Source of the DNA: Dallia pectoralis
Lineage: Eukaryota > Chordata > Actinopteri > Esociformes > Umbridae
DNA: 64,000 nucleotides
Reading direction: 5' to 3'
Assembly (NCBI GenBank): GCA_029465975.1
Contig: CM055754.1
Location: forward strand, 13,214,256-13,278,255
Shown here: piece after piece, positions 33,483-42,767 of the stretch
Layout of the letters: every line of letters begins with the position of its first letter
Position numbering within the stretch: the first letter of the stretch is position 1
Made by a program: the position numbers and the translations under genes
Notes under the pieces: generated by a model
The model's database searches: none
What the model was told of the DNA's origin: nothing
The model's input: the letters and a program-made list of their open reading frames with translations, nothing else

Positions 33483-35515
33483 GAATGCTAAGCCACCCAA
33501 GAAGCCCGCAGAGCCGGACGGTGAGTGGATTCCTCGGAGGGGCAAGCTATAGCGCTCCGAGGTATGAAGCTCACCGTCAACCCACGGAGCAGCAGGAGCA
33601 GCGCTACACCTGGCAGGGTGATTGGGGGTCCGACTCCCTCTCCTCGGATGATGAGGAGGCGGTCTACGAGCGAGTGGAGGAGGACTCCCTGGAAGACGCC
33701 CTGCTATGGGATCCCGTCCTCAGTCGACTAGTCCCCGCAACATCGGACGTCGGCTGGGGCGGGCAGAAGACACCGCCCACTGTTCCGGGGCTGCAGCCAG
33801 GGCCAGCAAGAGCCCTGGAGCTACAGCCACTACCCCCGCCGTGGGAAGACCCTTTCCGACCACCTACCTCCGGGACAGAGAAATCCCCGGAGGGGTTACA
33901 TAAGCAGCCCCCGGCTGTCATTAGGGCGTGGTGGAAGGCATGGCTGGACTTTCAAGATCTGACGCCAGAGATCGCCTCCGCCACGCCAGCGCCCGAGATG
34001 GCCGCTACGCCTGCGCCCGAGATGGCTGTTGCCGTCGTCACGCCAGCGCTCAAGATGGCTGCCGTCGTCCCGCCAGCGCCCAAGATGGCTGCCGCCGTCT
34101 CGCCAGCGTCCACGATGGCTCCCGCCGTCACGCCAGCGCCCACGATGGTCCCCGCCGTCACGCCAGCGTCCACGATGGCCCCCGCCGTAACGCCAGCGCC
34201 CAAGATGGCTGTCGCCGTCACGCCAGCGCCCAAGATGGCTGTCGCCGTCACGCCAGCGTCCACGATGGTCCCCGCCGTCACGCCAGCGCCCAAGATGGCT
34301 GTCGCCGTCACGCCAGCGTCCACGATGGTCCCCGCCGTCACGCCAGCGCCCAAGATGGCTGTTGCCGTCACGCCAGCGCCCAAGATGGCTGTCGCCGTCA
34401 CGCCAGCGTCCACGATGGTCCCCGCCGTCACGCCAGCGCCCAAGATGGCTGTCGCCGTCACGCCAGCGTCCACGATGGTCCCCGCTGTCACGCCAGCGTC
34501 CACGATGGTCCCCGCCGTCACGCCAGCGTCCACGATGGCCCCCGCCGTCACGCCAGCGCCCAAGATGGCTGTTGCCGTCACGCCAGCGCCCAAGATGGCT
34601 GTTGCCGTCACGCCAGCGCCCAAGATGGCTGTTGCCGTCACGCCAGCGCCCAAGATGGCTGTTGCCGTCGTCACGCCAGCGCCCAAGATGGCTGTTGCCG
34701 TCACGCCAGCGCCCAAGATGGCTGTTGCCGTCACGCCAGCGCCCAAGATGGCTGTTGCCGTCGTCACGCCAGCGCCCAAGATGGCTGTCGCCGTCACGCC
34801 AGCGTCCACGATGGTCCCCGCCGTCACGCCAGCAACCAAGATGGCTGTTGCCGTCGTCACGCCAGCCCCCAAGGTGGCTGTTGCCGTCACGCCAGCGCCC
34901 AAGATGGCTGTTGCCGTCACGCCAGCGCCCAAGATGGCTGTTGCCGTCACGCCAGCGCTCAAGATGGCTGCCGTCGCCACGCCAGCGCCCAAGATAGCTG
35001 CCGCCACGACTACGCTCACGATGGCCGCCGCCACGACTACGCTCACGATGGCCGCCGCCACGACGACGCTCACGATGGCCGCCGCCACGACTACGCTCAC
35101 GATGGCCGCCGCCACGACTACGCTCACGATGGCCGCCGCCACGACTACGCTCACGATGGCCGCCGCCACGACTACGCTCACGATGGCCGCCGCCACGACT
35201 ACGCTCACGATGGCCGCCGCCACGCCGCCAACGATGGCCTCCGCCACGTCGCCCACGATGGCCTCCGCCACGTCGCCCACGATGGCCTCCGCCCCGTCGC
35301 CCACGATGGCCTCCGCCACGTCGCCCACGATGGCCTCCGCCACGTCGCCAACGATGGCCTCCGCCACGTCGCCAACGATGGCCTCCGCCACGTCGCCCAC
35401 GATGGCCGCCGCCACGACGCACCCTGAGCCGCTCAAACTGGCGGCCTCTCAGCCGCTCGAGATGGCGGTCGGCTACCGTGGCCTATTCAGGACTGGACCC
35501 GTCCTGATGGACTAA
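33446..35515 (+). CDS. LTR-element ORF with Pro/Ala-rich tandem repeats, unrecognised
   Basis: The ATG at 33446 lies in U5 of the LTR; the ORF crosses into the interior and runs 689 codons. The first 175 or so residues are non-repetitive: MAYSTLRRSVRDRMLSHPRS, an acidic SSDDEEAVYERVEEDSLEDA patch, proline-rich linkers and AWWKAWLDFQDLTPE. The rest is tandem repeats: 10-residue TPAPKMAVAV-type (30 bp), 9-residue MAAATTTLT (27 bp) and 8-residue MASATSPT (24 bp). The N-terminal part is shared with the copy at 53 kb. No Gag zinc knuckle or enzyme motif. Expressed function unknown; it might be a degenerate Gag-like protein. Confidence 0.55.
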   Translation: MAYSTLRRSVRDRMLSHPRSPQSRTVSGFLGGASYSAPRYEAHRQPTEQQEQRYTWQGDWGSDSLSSDDEEAVYERVEEDSLEDALLWDPVLSRLVPATSDVGWGGQKTPPTVPGLQPGPARALELQPLPPPWEDPFRPPTSGTEKSPEGLHKQPPAVIRAWWKAWLDFQDLTPEIASATPAPEMAATPAPEMAVAVVTPALKMAAVVPPAPKMAAAVSPASTMAPAVTPAPTMVPAVTPASTMAPAVTPAPKMAVAVTPAPKMAVAVTPASTMVPAVTPAPKMAVAVTPASTMVPAVTPAPKMAVAVTPAPKMAVAVTPASTMVPAVTPAPKMAVAVTPASTMVPAVTPASTMVPAVTPASTMAPAVTPAPKMAVAVTPAPKMAVAVTPAPKMAVAVTPAPKMAVAVVTPAPKMAVAVTPAPKMAVAVTPAPKMAVAVVTPAPKMAVAVTPASTMVPAVTPATKMAVAVVTPAPKVAVAVTPAPKMAVAVTPAPKMAVAVTPALKMAAVATPAPKIAAATTTLTMAAATTTLTMAAATTTLTMAAATTTLTMAAATTTLTMAAATTTLTMAAATTTLTMAAATTTLTMAAATPPTMASATSPTMASATSPTMASAPSPTMASATSPTMASATSPTMASATSPTMASATSPTMAAATTHPEPLKLAASQPLEMAVGYRGLFRTGPVLMD
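33990..35430 (+). repeat. Minisatellite-like array of 24/27/30-bp units
   Basis: About 1.4 kb of units such as 'cgccagcgcccaagatggct' plus 'gttgccgtca' (30 bp), then 'gatggccgccgccacgacta' plus 'cgctcac' (27 bp), then 'gatggcctccgccacgtcgc' plus 'ccac' (24 bp). All unit lengths are multiples of three, which leaves several frames open on both strands. Confidence 0.9.
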
Positions 35516-35613
35516 CCCATTGGGTTTAACTGTGGGTCCTGTCTTGTTGCTCCCTTGTGGTTTTTGTTGGTTCGTTCGGCTATCTGGGGAGCTAGCCTTT
35601 TAGTGGGGGATAC

Positions 35614-36016
35614 TGTCACGATTGGTGTGGTGGCGTTGCTACACTTCCATTTCGGTGATCCACTTCCGTGTTTTTGTTCTCACTAGCTGTGATTACTTCC
35701 TCTTTCACGTGGTCACAGCTGTTAGTAATCTGTCACTTTATGTCGGGATATAAAGGGGTCGCTAGCAAGTCACTCCTTGCTTAGCATTGTTTGTTAGATG
35801 TCACGAGCTATATGTGGTGAGTGTTTTGCGCTACTGGAGGTATTGGAGTATGTTTGTTTAAGTCGCTTTATGCGCATTTTCATTTCAGTCCTACAGTTTA
35901 GTGTTTTCCGCCGTTCTCGGTTTGTTTTGTGTTCTTTATAATAAATCCTTATATTGAACTGGATTCTACGACTCTGCTCATGGCTTATTCCACACTACGC
36001 CGATCAGTGCGTGACA
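35614..36016 (+). repeat. 3' LTR
   Basis: Same 403-bp sequence as 33080-33482, directly preceded by 'tagtgggggatac'. Confidence 0.85.
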
Positions 36017-36710
36017 GTATTCGAAAAACAGTATGCGAAAAGTACCCGGATGACCTACTACTTCCGGCGAGATTCTGAAGTGTGCATATGATGGACACTT
36101 TACTATCCCATGATGCAAGAGGAGAGAGGAGTTTTCTTTACATTTATAAATGGTGGAAACCGGAGACGCGGCAGTCTTCAAGTGTAACAAGTGTAAATGT
36201 TAATAATAAAAAAAAAAAAAAAAAGTGTAACTACTTTAGAAAACATTTATTTGTTTATTTGTGGTTAAATTGTATTTGTTTAACATCATATAAGTAAACG
36301 ATTGACTTAAAAGCGGGTTTGCTTTATGCGTGGTGGTAGGAGGACGCGGACCTGAAGGAAACACGCTTCTCTTGCCCGGTAGATTATACAAGTAGAAAAT
36401 TCTAACACGCTCGCATGTAGTACGTCGGGACTCCATTCATACTACCCGGATTCATACTATATAGAACGTACTTTTTTAACGGTCGCAAAGTACGTTCTTA
36501 TTTAAATGTAGTACATACTCAACATAGTACGCGATTTCGGACGCAGCCAATGTATTTTTGTTAGGGCTGGGATAGTTAACGCGTAAACCTGAGCCGATAA
36601 TTTAAAATAATTTAACGCAAATAACGCAACACTTTATAAGTTTCGGTTTGCAAAGCCGAATTCAAATACCATAGAAGCAGCTCGTCTTTAGTTTATCATA
36701 TAAATAAGCA

Positions 36711-36940
36711 AAACACCCGGTCATTACTGACGTTACTAGTGAGGCTACAGGACAGAAACACGCGGTCATTATTGACGTTACTAGTGAGGCTACAGGACAG
36801 AAACACCCAGTCATTATTGACGTTACTAGTGAGGCTACAGAACAGAAACACCCGGTCATTATTGACGTTACTAGTGAGGCTACAGAACAGAAACACCCAG
36901 TCATTATTGACGTTACTAGTGAGGCTACAGGACAGAAACA
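36711..36940. repeat. 45-bp minisatellite, left part
   Basis: Five full units 'aaacacccggtcattattga' plus 'cgttactagtgaggctacag' and 'gacag' from 36711, then a partial unit cut by the Rex3 insertion. The array resumes at 39286. Confidence 0.9.
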
Positions 36941-39285
36941 TCTCATCTCTCATTCTCATCTCATCTTCAACCGCTTATCCCGGGTCGGGTCGCGGGGGTA
37001 GCAGCTCTAGCAGGGGACCCCAAACTTCCCTTTCCCGGGCAACATTAGCCAGCTCTGACTGGGGAATCCCGAGGCGTTCCCAGGCCAGTGTGGAGATATA
37101 ATCTCTCCACCTTGTCCTGGGTCTTCCCCGAGGTCTCCTCCCAGCTGGACGTGCCTGGAACACCTCTCTAGGGAGGCCCCAGGTGGCATTCGTACAAGAT
37201 GCCCGAACCACCTCAACTGGCTCCTTTCTATGCAAAGGAGCAGCGGCTCTACTCCGAGTTCCTCTCGGATGACTGAGCTTCTCACGCTATCCCTAAGGGA
37301 GAGGCCAGCCACCTTTCTGAGAAAACCCATTTCGGCCGCTTGTACCCGCGATCTCGTTCTTTCGGTCATGACCCAGCTTTCATGACCATAGGTGAGGGTA
37401 GGAACAAAGATTGACCGGTAGATCGAGAGCTTTGCCTTTCGGCTCAGCTCTCTTTTCGTCACAACGGTGCGGTGAAGCGAATGCAACACCGCCCCCGCTG
37501 CTCCGATCCTCCGACCAATCTCCCGCTCCATTGTTCCCTCACTTCCCTCACTCCCCTCCCCCCCATGACTACGCCTTGATATCCTGTCCATGAATATTAC
37601 AAACAGGATTGGTGACAAAGCGCAGCCCTGGCGGAGGCCAACCCCCACCTGGAACGAATCCAACTTACTGCTGAGGACACGGACACAGCTCATGCTTTGA
37701 GCGTACAGAGATTGGATGGCCCTGAGAAGAGACCCCCTCACCCCATACTCCCGCAGCACCTCCCACAAAAGATCCCGGGGTACCCGGTCATACGCCTTCT
37801 CCAGATCCACAAAACACATGTAGACTGGATGGGCATACTCCCAGGCCCCCTCCAGGATCCTTGCGAGAGTAAAGAGCTGGTCCGTGGTTCCCCGGCCAGG
37901 ACGAAAACCGCATTGTTCCTCTTCAATCTGAGGTTCGACTATTGGCCGAACCCTCCTTTCCAGCACTTTGGAGTACACTTTACCAGGGAGGCTGAGGAGT
38001 GTGATACCTCTGTAATTGGCACACACTCTCTGGTCCCTTTTTTTAAAGAGGGGAACCACCACCCCGGTCTGCCACTCCTCTGGCACTGTCCCAGACTTCC
38101 ATGCAATGTTGAAGAGGCGTGTCAACCAAGACAGCCCTTCCCCACCCAAAGCTTTTAGCATTTCTGGACGAATCTCATCAGTCCCTGGGGCTTTGCCACT
38201 GTGGAGTTGTTTGACTACCTCAGCGACTTCCCCCAGGGAAACTGACGATGACCCTCCATCAGCCTCCAGCTCTGCCTCTGTACTAGAGGGCGTGTAGGTC
38301 GGATTCAGGAGCTCCTCAAAATGCTCTTTCCAGCGCCCGATCACATCATCAGTTGAGGTCAACAGTGTCCCATCCTTACTGTACACAGCTTGGATGGTTC
38401 CCCGTTTTCCCCTTCTGAGGTGCCGAACGGTTTTCCAGAAGCATTTTGGTGCCGACCGAAAGTCCTTCTCCATAGCTTCTCCAAACTTCTCCCACACCCG
38501 CTGCTTTGCCTCTGACACGGCAGCGGCTGCAGCCCTTCGGGCCTGTCGGTACCCTGCAACTGCCTCCGGAGTCCCCAGGGCTAGCATATCCCTGAAGGCC
38601 TCCTTCTTCAGTCGGACAGCTTCCCTGACCACCGTGGTCCACCACGGTGTTCTAGGGTTACCACCCCTTGAGGCACCTAGGACCTTGAGACCACAGCTCA
38701 CCGCCGCAGCTTCAGCAATAGAAGCTTTGAACATTGCCCACTCAGGTTCAATGCCCCCAACCTCCACAGGGATGCCTGAAAAGCTCCGCCGGAGGTGTGA
38801 GTTGAAGATCTTTCGGACAGGGGCCTCCTCCAGACGTTCCCAGTTCACCCGCACTACCCGTTTGGGCTTACCTGGTCTGTCCAAAGTCTTTCCCCACCCT
38901 CTGATCCAACTCACTACCAGATGGTGATCAGTTGACAGCTCTGCCCCTCTCTTCACCCGAGTGTCCAAAACATGCGGCCTTAGATCAGCCGATACGATCA
39001 CAAAATCGATCATTGACCTTCGGCCTAGGGTGCTCTGGTACCATGTACACTTATGCGCCTCCTTATGTTCGAACATGGTGTTTTTTATAGACAATCCATG
39101 ACTAGCACAGAAGTCCAATAACAAATGACCGCTCGGGTTTAGATCAGGGAGGCCGTTCCTCCCAATCACGCCTCTCCAGGTGTCTCCATCGTTGCCCACA
39201 TGTGCGTTGAAGTCTCCCAGCAGAATGATGGAGTCCCCTACTGGAGCCCTATATAGGACTCCCTTCAGGGTCTCCAAGAAGGCTG
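36941..39285 (-). mobile_element. Rex3 (RTE clade) LINE, 5'-truncated, inserted in the minisatellite
   Basis: Minus-strand copy starting within the endonuclease and running to the 3' end with its 'tctcat' simple tail at 36941. Flanked by AAACA (or GAAACA) at 36936-36940 and 39286-39290. Sequence resembling the published Rex3 primer sites occurs near 37609-37630 and 38056-38075. Confidence 0.88.
37007..39277 (-). pseudogene. Rex3 endonuclease-reverse transcriptase ORF lacking the catalytic core
   Basis: Open for 756 codons: C-terminal half of the endonuclease (LLGDFNAHVGNDG, TDHHLVVSW), then RT blocks KAPGTDEIRPEMLKALGGEG, WQTGVVVPLFKKRDQRVCAN, YRGITLLSLPGKVYSKVL, CGFRPGRGTTDQLF, CFVDLEKAYDRVPRDLLW and GVGLRQGCALSPILFVIFMD. 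Next comes RISRRSHGGEGSEGS joined to EGTMEREIGRRIGAAG: the segment holding the FADD catalytic box is deleted and replaced by a short G/A-rich stretch (about 37530-37567). A frameshift near 37140 moves the true C-terminus to another frame. Inactive. Confidence 0.85.
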
Positions 39286-39370
39286 AAACACCCGGTCATT
39301 ATTGACGTTACTCGTGAGGCTACAGGACAGAAACACCAATCCGCCTCGCCAATCCGCCTCGCCAATCCAT
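39286..39370. repeat. 45-bp minisatellite, right part
   Basis: One full unit (39286-39330) then a partial unit that changes into 'ccaatccgcctcg' repeated. Confidence 0.85.
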
Positions 39371-40174
39371 GTTACTGTAGTACAGTCGAATCGCCTAATA
39401 GGGACGGGCTATTGACCAAACAAGTAACCGAGGAGTTAACCGATGTTTTAGTTAAATAGATAAAAACTGCCGACCCATAAACACCGTAGAAGACGGGGGA
39501 CTGAAATAAATCATTCAAATTGCATCGGGATACCCATTATACAATCTACCCTCAAGAAAAATGATTGTTTTGAGAATACACAACCTGTATGACAGCGAGA
39601 GGAGGATGGACCTGCTGGAGAAAGAAGAGGATGTCACTCTCACTGGAGATCCTTACTAACCAGACATCAGCAAACTTAATTTCACTTCATTCTTTTTGTC
39701 ATTCATATTACAAAGGCTGTTATAGACTTATTTAAAATGTATCTGGCAACTTTACATATAATGCAATTATTTTGGCCTATAGGCTTAAATTATGAAATTA
39801 TCAAGCTTTGACATTGATGGTTTCACCTCACACTTTGTCATTATGGTTTTGAAAAAATTGTCTTTCATTTGTACTATTGCCTGAAGTTCTAAGGTGATCC
39901 AGTATTTTTGATAACCTTCAGGGTTTACATATATAACTTGCACTAACACTTGGTTGTTTATAAAGTTGCTGCATATATTTGATAATGATGATAATGACTA
40001 TTCTGTCGTTCCCAGGAGAGACTGTCATAAAATATTATATTTAAAATATACTCCATTGTGTTAATTGATATAATTCAGTGTTTTACATGATGATAACAAT
40101 GCGATTAATCGTGATTAATCACAGCATATTGTGCTATTAATTAGTTATTTTTTTTAAATCGATTCCCGGCCCTA

Positions 40175-40375
40175 ATTTTTATATATATATTTGTTATTGC
40201 CTTATCAATGCTGCTCAACTGTACTTCATGTACCTCATCCAGTATAACTAGACCCTGTATTGCCTTATTGTGTCCCATTGCTATTTTTTACCTTATCCTG
40301 GCCAGGTCGCCGTTGCAAATAAGAAATTTGTTCTCAATTGGCCTACTGGGTTAAATAAAGGTTAAATTAAAAAAA
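40175..40375 (+). mobile_element. LINE 3' tail, continuation of the 30.6-33.0 kb LINE
   Basis: Untranslated region 'tgccttatcaatgctgctca' ... 'cgccgttgcaaataagaaat' ... 'ggttaaataaaggttaaatt'. Placement as the continuation of the upstream LINE is inferred from order, strand and the position of the two insertions. Confidence 0.65.
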
Positions 40376-41105
40376 TACATGGACAGAGCGTTGTTTATGT
40401 TTGCGTTGGTTTCTTATCTCCTTTAGTGATTCACATTAGTAAATGTTTAACTTGCTTTGCAACACAGACGGGGGATTTATGAATGATGGTGTGAAAGCAA
40501 GATTTACGTTTCCTTGCACAAACACAAATTATACACACAGAAGACAAAAAAGATTTATCTGGATTATATTTTATAGCATAATGTGTTGAAAGCATTCTAA
40601 CCGTGTAGAAATTGACTGAACACAAATTGAATTAAAGCAATTTGTATTTTATATAAAATGTTTTTATCATTGTTTTTTCTTGATTCTTTGGCTGTGCATA
40701 GGCTGAGAAGCGTAAAGCAGTTTGTCGTTTAGAACTTCATGAGACAGATGCCACATTAGACAGAAGCCACAGGACCATATTGAAGCCACAGGACCGTACT
40801 ATGGCACCTTAAAGGCCTAAATCTATGTGCACTTTTATATTCATTTGCAAGGAGGCTTTAACATTATGGTAACTTCATGCACCACCGTGATTTTACAACA
40901 GCCTGGACCTTCTGACGTAAAGATGAACAAGATGCGCTATCTACTGGTCATTGTGTGTCAGCAACGTCAAATGACACATCAGTGCAAACAGGAGACATTC
41001 ATTCACAATCGCTTATGCTTCTTTACTGGACAGATTGAAGTTTAATTGACTTGGTGTTATACTGTGATGATAACATTTTCCCTTACATGTTGAAGCAGTG
41101 TATTT
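40376..41105. other. Intronic sequence, nothing recognised
   Basis: AT-rich; no supportable gene or repeat. Confidence 0.4.
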
Positions 41106-42065
41106 TATCTATTTAATCTGTAAAATAAATGCCATTCAAAAGTTTGGGATCACATGAAATGTCCTTGTTTTCCATATAAAAGCGAGTTTGAACAGGAATA
41201 TACCAAAGCTAGTAGGAAATAGACATTAACATGGTTAGCGAATATGCAATTGAAAAAAATATTTGTGTCCTTCAAACTTTGCTGTTCTTTCCCTTTGCTG
41301 CAATAACAGCCTTGCAGATTTTTGGCTTTCTAATTGTAAATTTGTTGTAGTAATCTAAAATGGATTCACCTCATGCTTCCTGAAGCACCCATAATAGATT
41401 GGCCTGATGGGCACTTACATACCATACAGCCAAACAGCTCAATAGTGTTGAGATCATGTGACTGTGCAGCCCACTCCATAACAGACAGAATACTAGCTGA
41501 CACCTTCCTTAAAAAGTTATTGCATAGTTCAAAGCTGTGCTTCGGGTCATTTTCCTGTTGTAGGAGGACATTTACTCCAAAAAAGGGCTGTCTACAGCAT
41601 ATGGCATGGCGTAGAAAAATGGAATGATAGTCTTCCTTCTTCATGATACATTTTACCAAATGTATCTCTCACTTTACCACCACCAAAGGAGAATCACATT
41701 GCCTTCACCATGCTCCCTCATTTGGTTTGCGCTGTTCTGTAAAAGGAGTAGTATGCAGCGTTATATCTTCAGTTTCTTGGCAATACCTGCATAGAATAAC
41801 CTTCATTTCTCAGAACAAGAATAGACTGACACGTTTCAGAACAGGAAGTGTAATATCACCCCCAAATTCTGATGCTCCATACTCAACTAGTATAAAAAAG
41901 GCCAGTTTTATGCAGCACAGAAGTTTTGTTCTTTAATCAGCAGAGCAGTGCTAACATAATCACAAACGGTTTATAATTAGCTTTCTATGATCTTGGATTA
42001 GCAAACGGAACATGCAATTGGAACAGGGACGTGATGTACATCGTATACACAGAAAATGCATTATA
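41106..42065 (-). mobile_element. Tc1/mariner element remnant
   Basis: Left flank begins 'ttcaaaagtttgggatcaca' and 'tgtccttgttttccatataa', the familiar fish Tc1-like terminus. The minus strand carries a degraded transposase: LLQQENDPKHSFELCNNFL and MEWAAQSHDLNTIELFG correspond to the QxDNDPKHT and WPxxSPDLNPIE blocks with substitutions. The right flank 'gctaacataatcacaaacgg' is also characteristic. Confidence 0.75.
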
Positions 42066-42418
42066 TTTCCTTTACATATAGTCTAATATTGTGCATAGCT
42101 TCTTTAACAAACATTGCAGTATTTCTCAAATGTTGCACTAATCTACAGACATTCATTTTTCTGTTTAGCACCACAAACCCTGGTGTGAGGTCTACCCCAG
42201 GACTATTGGTTTGATTATTGTTCTCACCTCTTATCATATTTCATTAGTACTTGATTTTAGTGTCTCTCCGTTTCTGGGTTTTGTGGATCATTGTTTGCTG
42301 TGGTTTTGTGTTGTGTGTGCTGCCTGTTATTTGTTTTTCTTTTAGTTTAAAATAAAGAGATAAGAAGGAAACTGAAGAAAAGCTCTGCAACTGTGTCCTG
42401 CTCTTACCAGCATCGTGA
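42066..42418. other. Possible LTR end before the satellite
   Basis: The stretch ending 'taccagcatcgtgaca' at 42420, with 'ttaaaataaagag' upstream, looks like the 3' end of a fish Gypsy LTR. No opposite end or duplication found. Confidence 0.3.
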
Positions 42419-42766
42419 CATAATGATTAAACACAGCAGAGCTTGACAGTAGGGGGAGTCCTTGCTCATAATGATTAAACACAGCAGAGCTTGACAGTAG
42501 GGGGAGTCCTTGCTCATAATGATTAAACACAGCAGAGCTTGACAGTAGGGGGAGTCCTTGCTCATAATGATTAAACACAGCAGAGCTTGACAGTAGGGGG
42601 AGTCCTTGCTCATAATGATTAAACACAGCAGAGCTTGACAGTAGGGGGAGTCCTTGCTCATAATGATTAAACACAGCAGAGCTTGACAGTAGGGGGAGTC
42701 CTTGCTCATAATGATTAACACAGCAGAGCTTGACAGTAGGGGGAGTCATTGCTCATAATGATTAAA
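42419..42766. repeat. 48-bp satellite, seven copies
   Basis: Near-identical units 'cataatgattaaacacagca' plus 'gagcttgacagtagggggag' and 'tccttgct' from 42419. The seventh is 47 bp with a small change, the eighth partial. No spacer variation, so not a CRISPR-like structure. Confidence 0.92.
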
Positions 42767-42767
42767 C

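Larger units (their letters stand above)
33080..36016 (+). mobile_element. Non-autonomous LTR retrotransposon with repeat-coding ORF
   Basis: Complete element: two 403-bp LTRs, identical as far as I can read, starting TGTCACG and ending CGTGACA, with a 5-bp duplication GTATT at 33075-33079 and 36017-36021. A purine-rich tract 'agtggggga' lies just before the 3' LTR. No protease, reverse transcriptase or integrase is present, so it must be mobilised in trans, probably by a Ty3/Gypsy relative. The identical LTRs imply a young insertion. Confidence 0.88.
32992..36548. mobile_element. Non-autonomous DNA element (MITE) holding an LTR element
   Basis: Inverted termini 'gtctgcgtccgaaatcgcgt' (left) and 'ggctgcgtccgaaatcgcgt' (inward from the right, ending 36548). 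The subterminal parts repeat 'tatag/cgtact'-like motifs. Without the inserted LTR element it would be about 615 bp. It splits the 3' untranslated region of the surrounding LINE. Superfamily unresolved. Confidence 0.75.
36562..40174. mobile_element. DNA element with 'TAGGGC..' ends, holding a minisatellite and Rex3
   Basis: Left end 'tagggctgggatagttaacg', right end 'gattcccggccctaa' with 'gattaatcgtgattaatcac' nearby; the ends are imperfect inverted repeats (TAGGGCTGGGA / TAGGGCCGGGA). A weak hAT-like coding trace (RRMDLLEKEEDVTLTGDPY) occurs near 39600-39656. About 1.27 kb remains when Rex3 is removed. Confidence 0.55.

Noticed and set aside
33896..35436. Long minus-strand and alternative-frame ORFs in the repeat array (up to 508 codons)
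   Set aside because: They arise because repeat units are multiples of three; they have Arg/Gly- or Val/Ala-only composition, no start context and no conserved domain.
36662..36959. ORFs across the 45-bp minisatellite
   Set aside because: Repeat-derived open frames; the unit length is divisible by three.
38394..38927. 177-codon plus-strand ORF within Rex3
   Set aside because: Shadow of the minus-strand endonuclease/linker coding sequence; the same antisense pattern is seen at 231-766.
42404..42749. Minus-strand ORFs of 105 and 135 codons in the 48-bp satellite
   Set aside because: Perfect peptide repeats produced by the satellite, with no independent coding evidence.
42419..42766. CRISPR-like array
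   Set aside because: Units are contiguous with no variable spacers, and the genome is clearly vertebrate.
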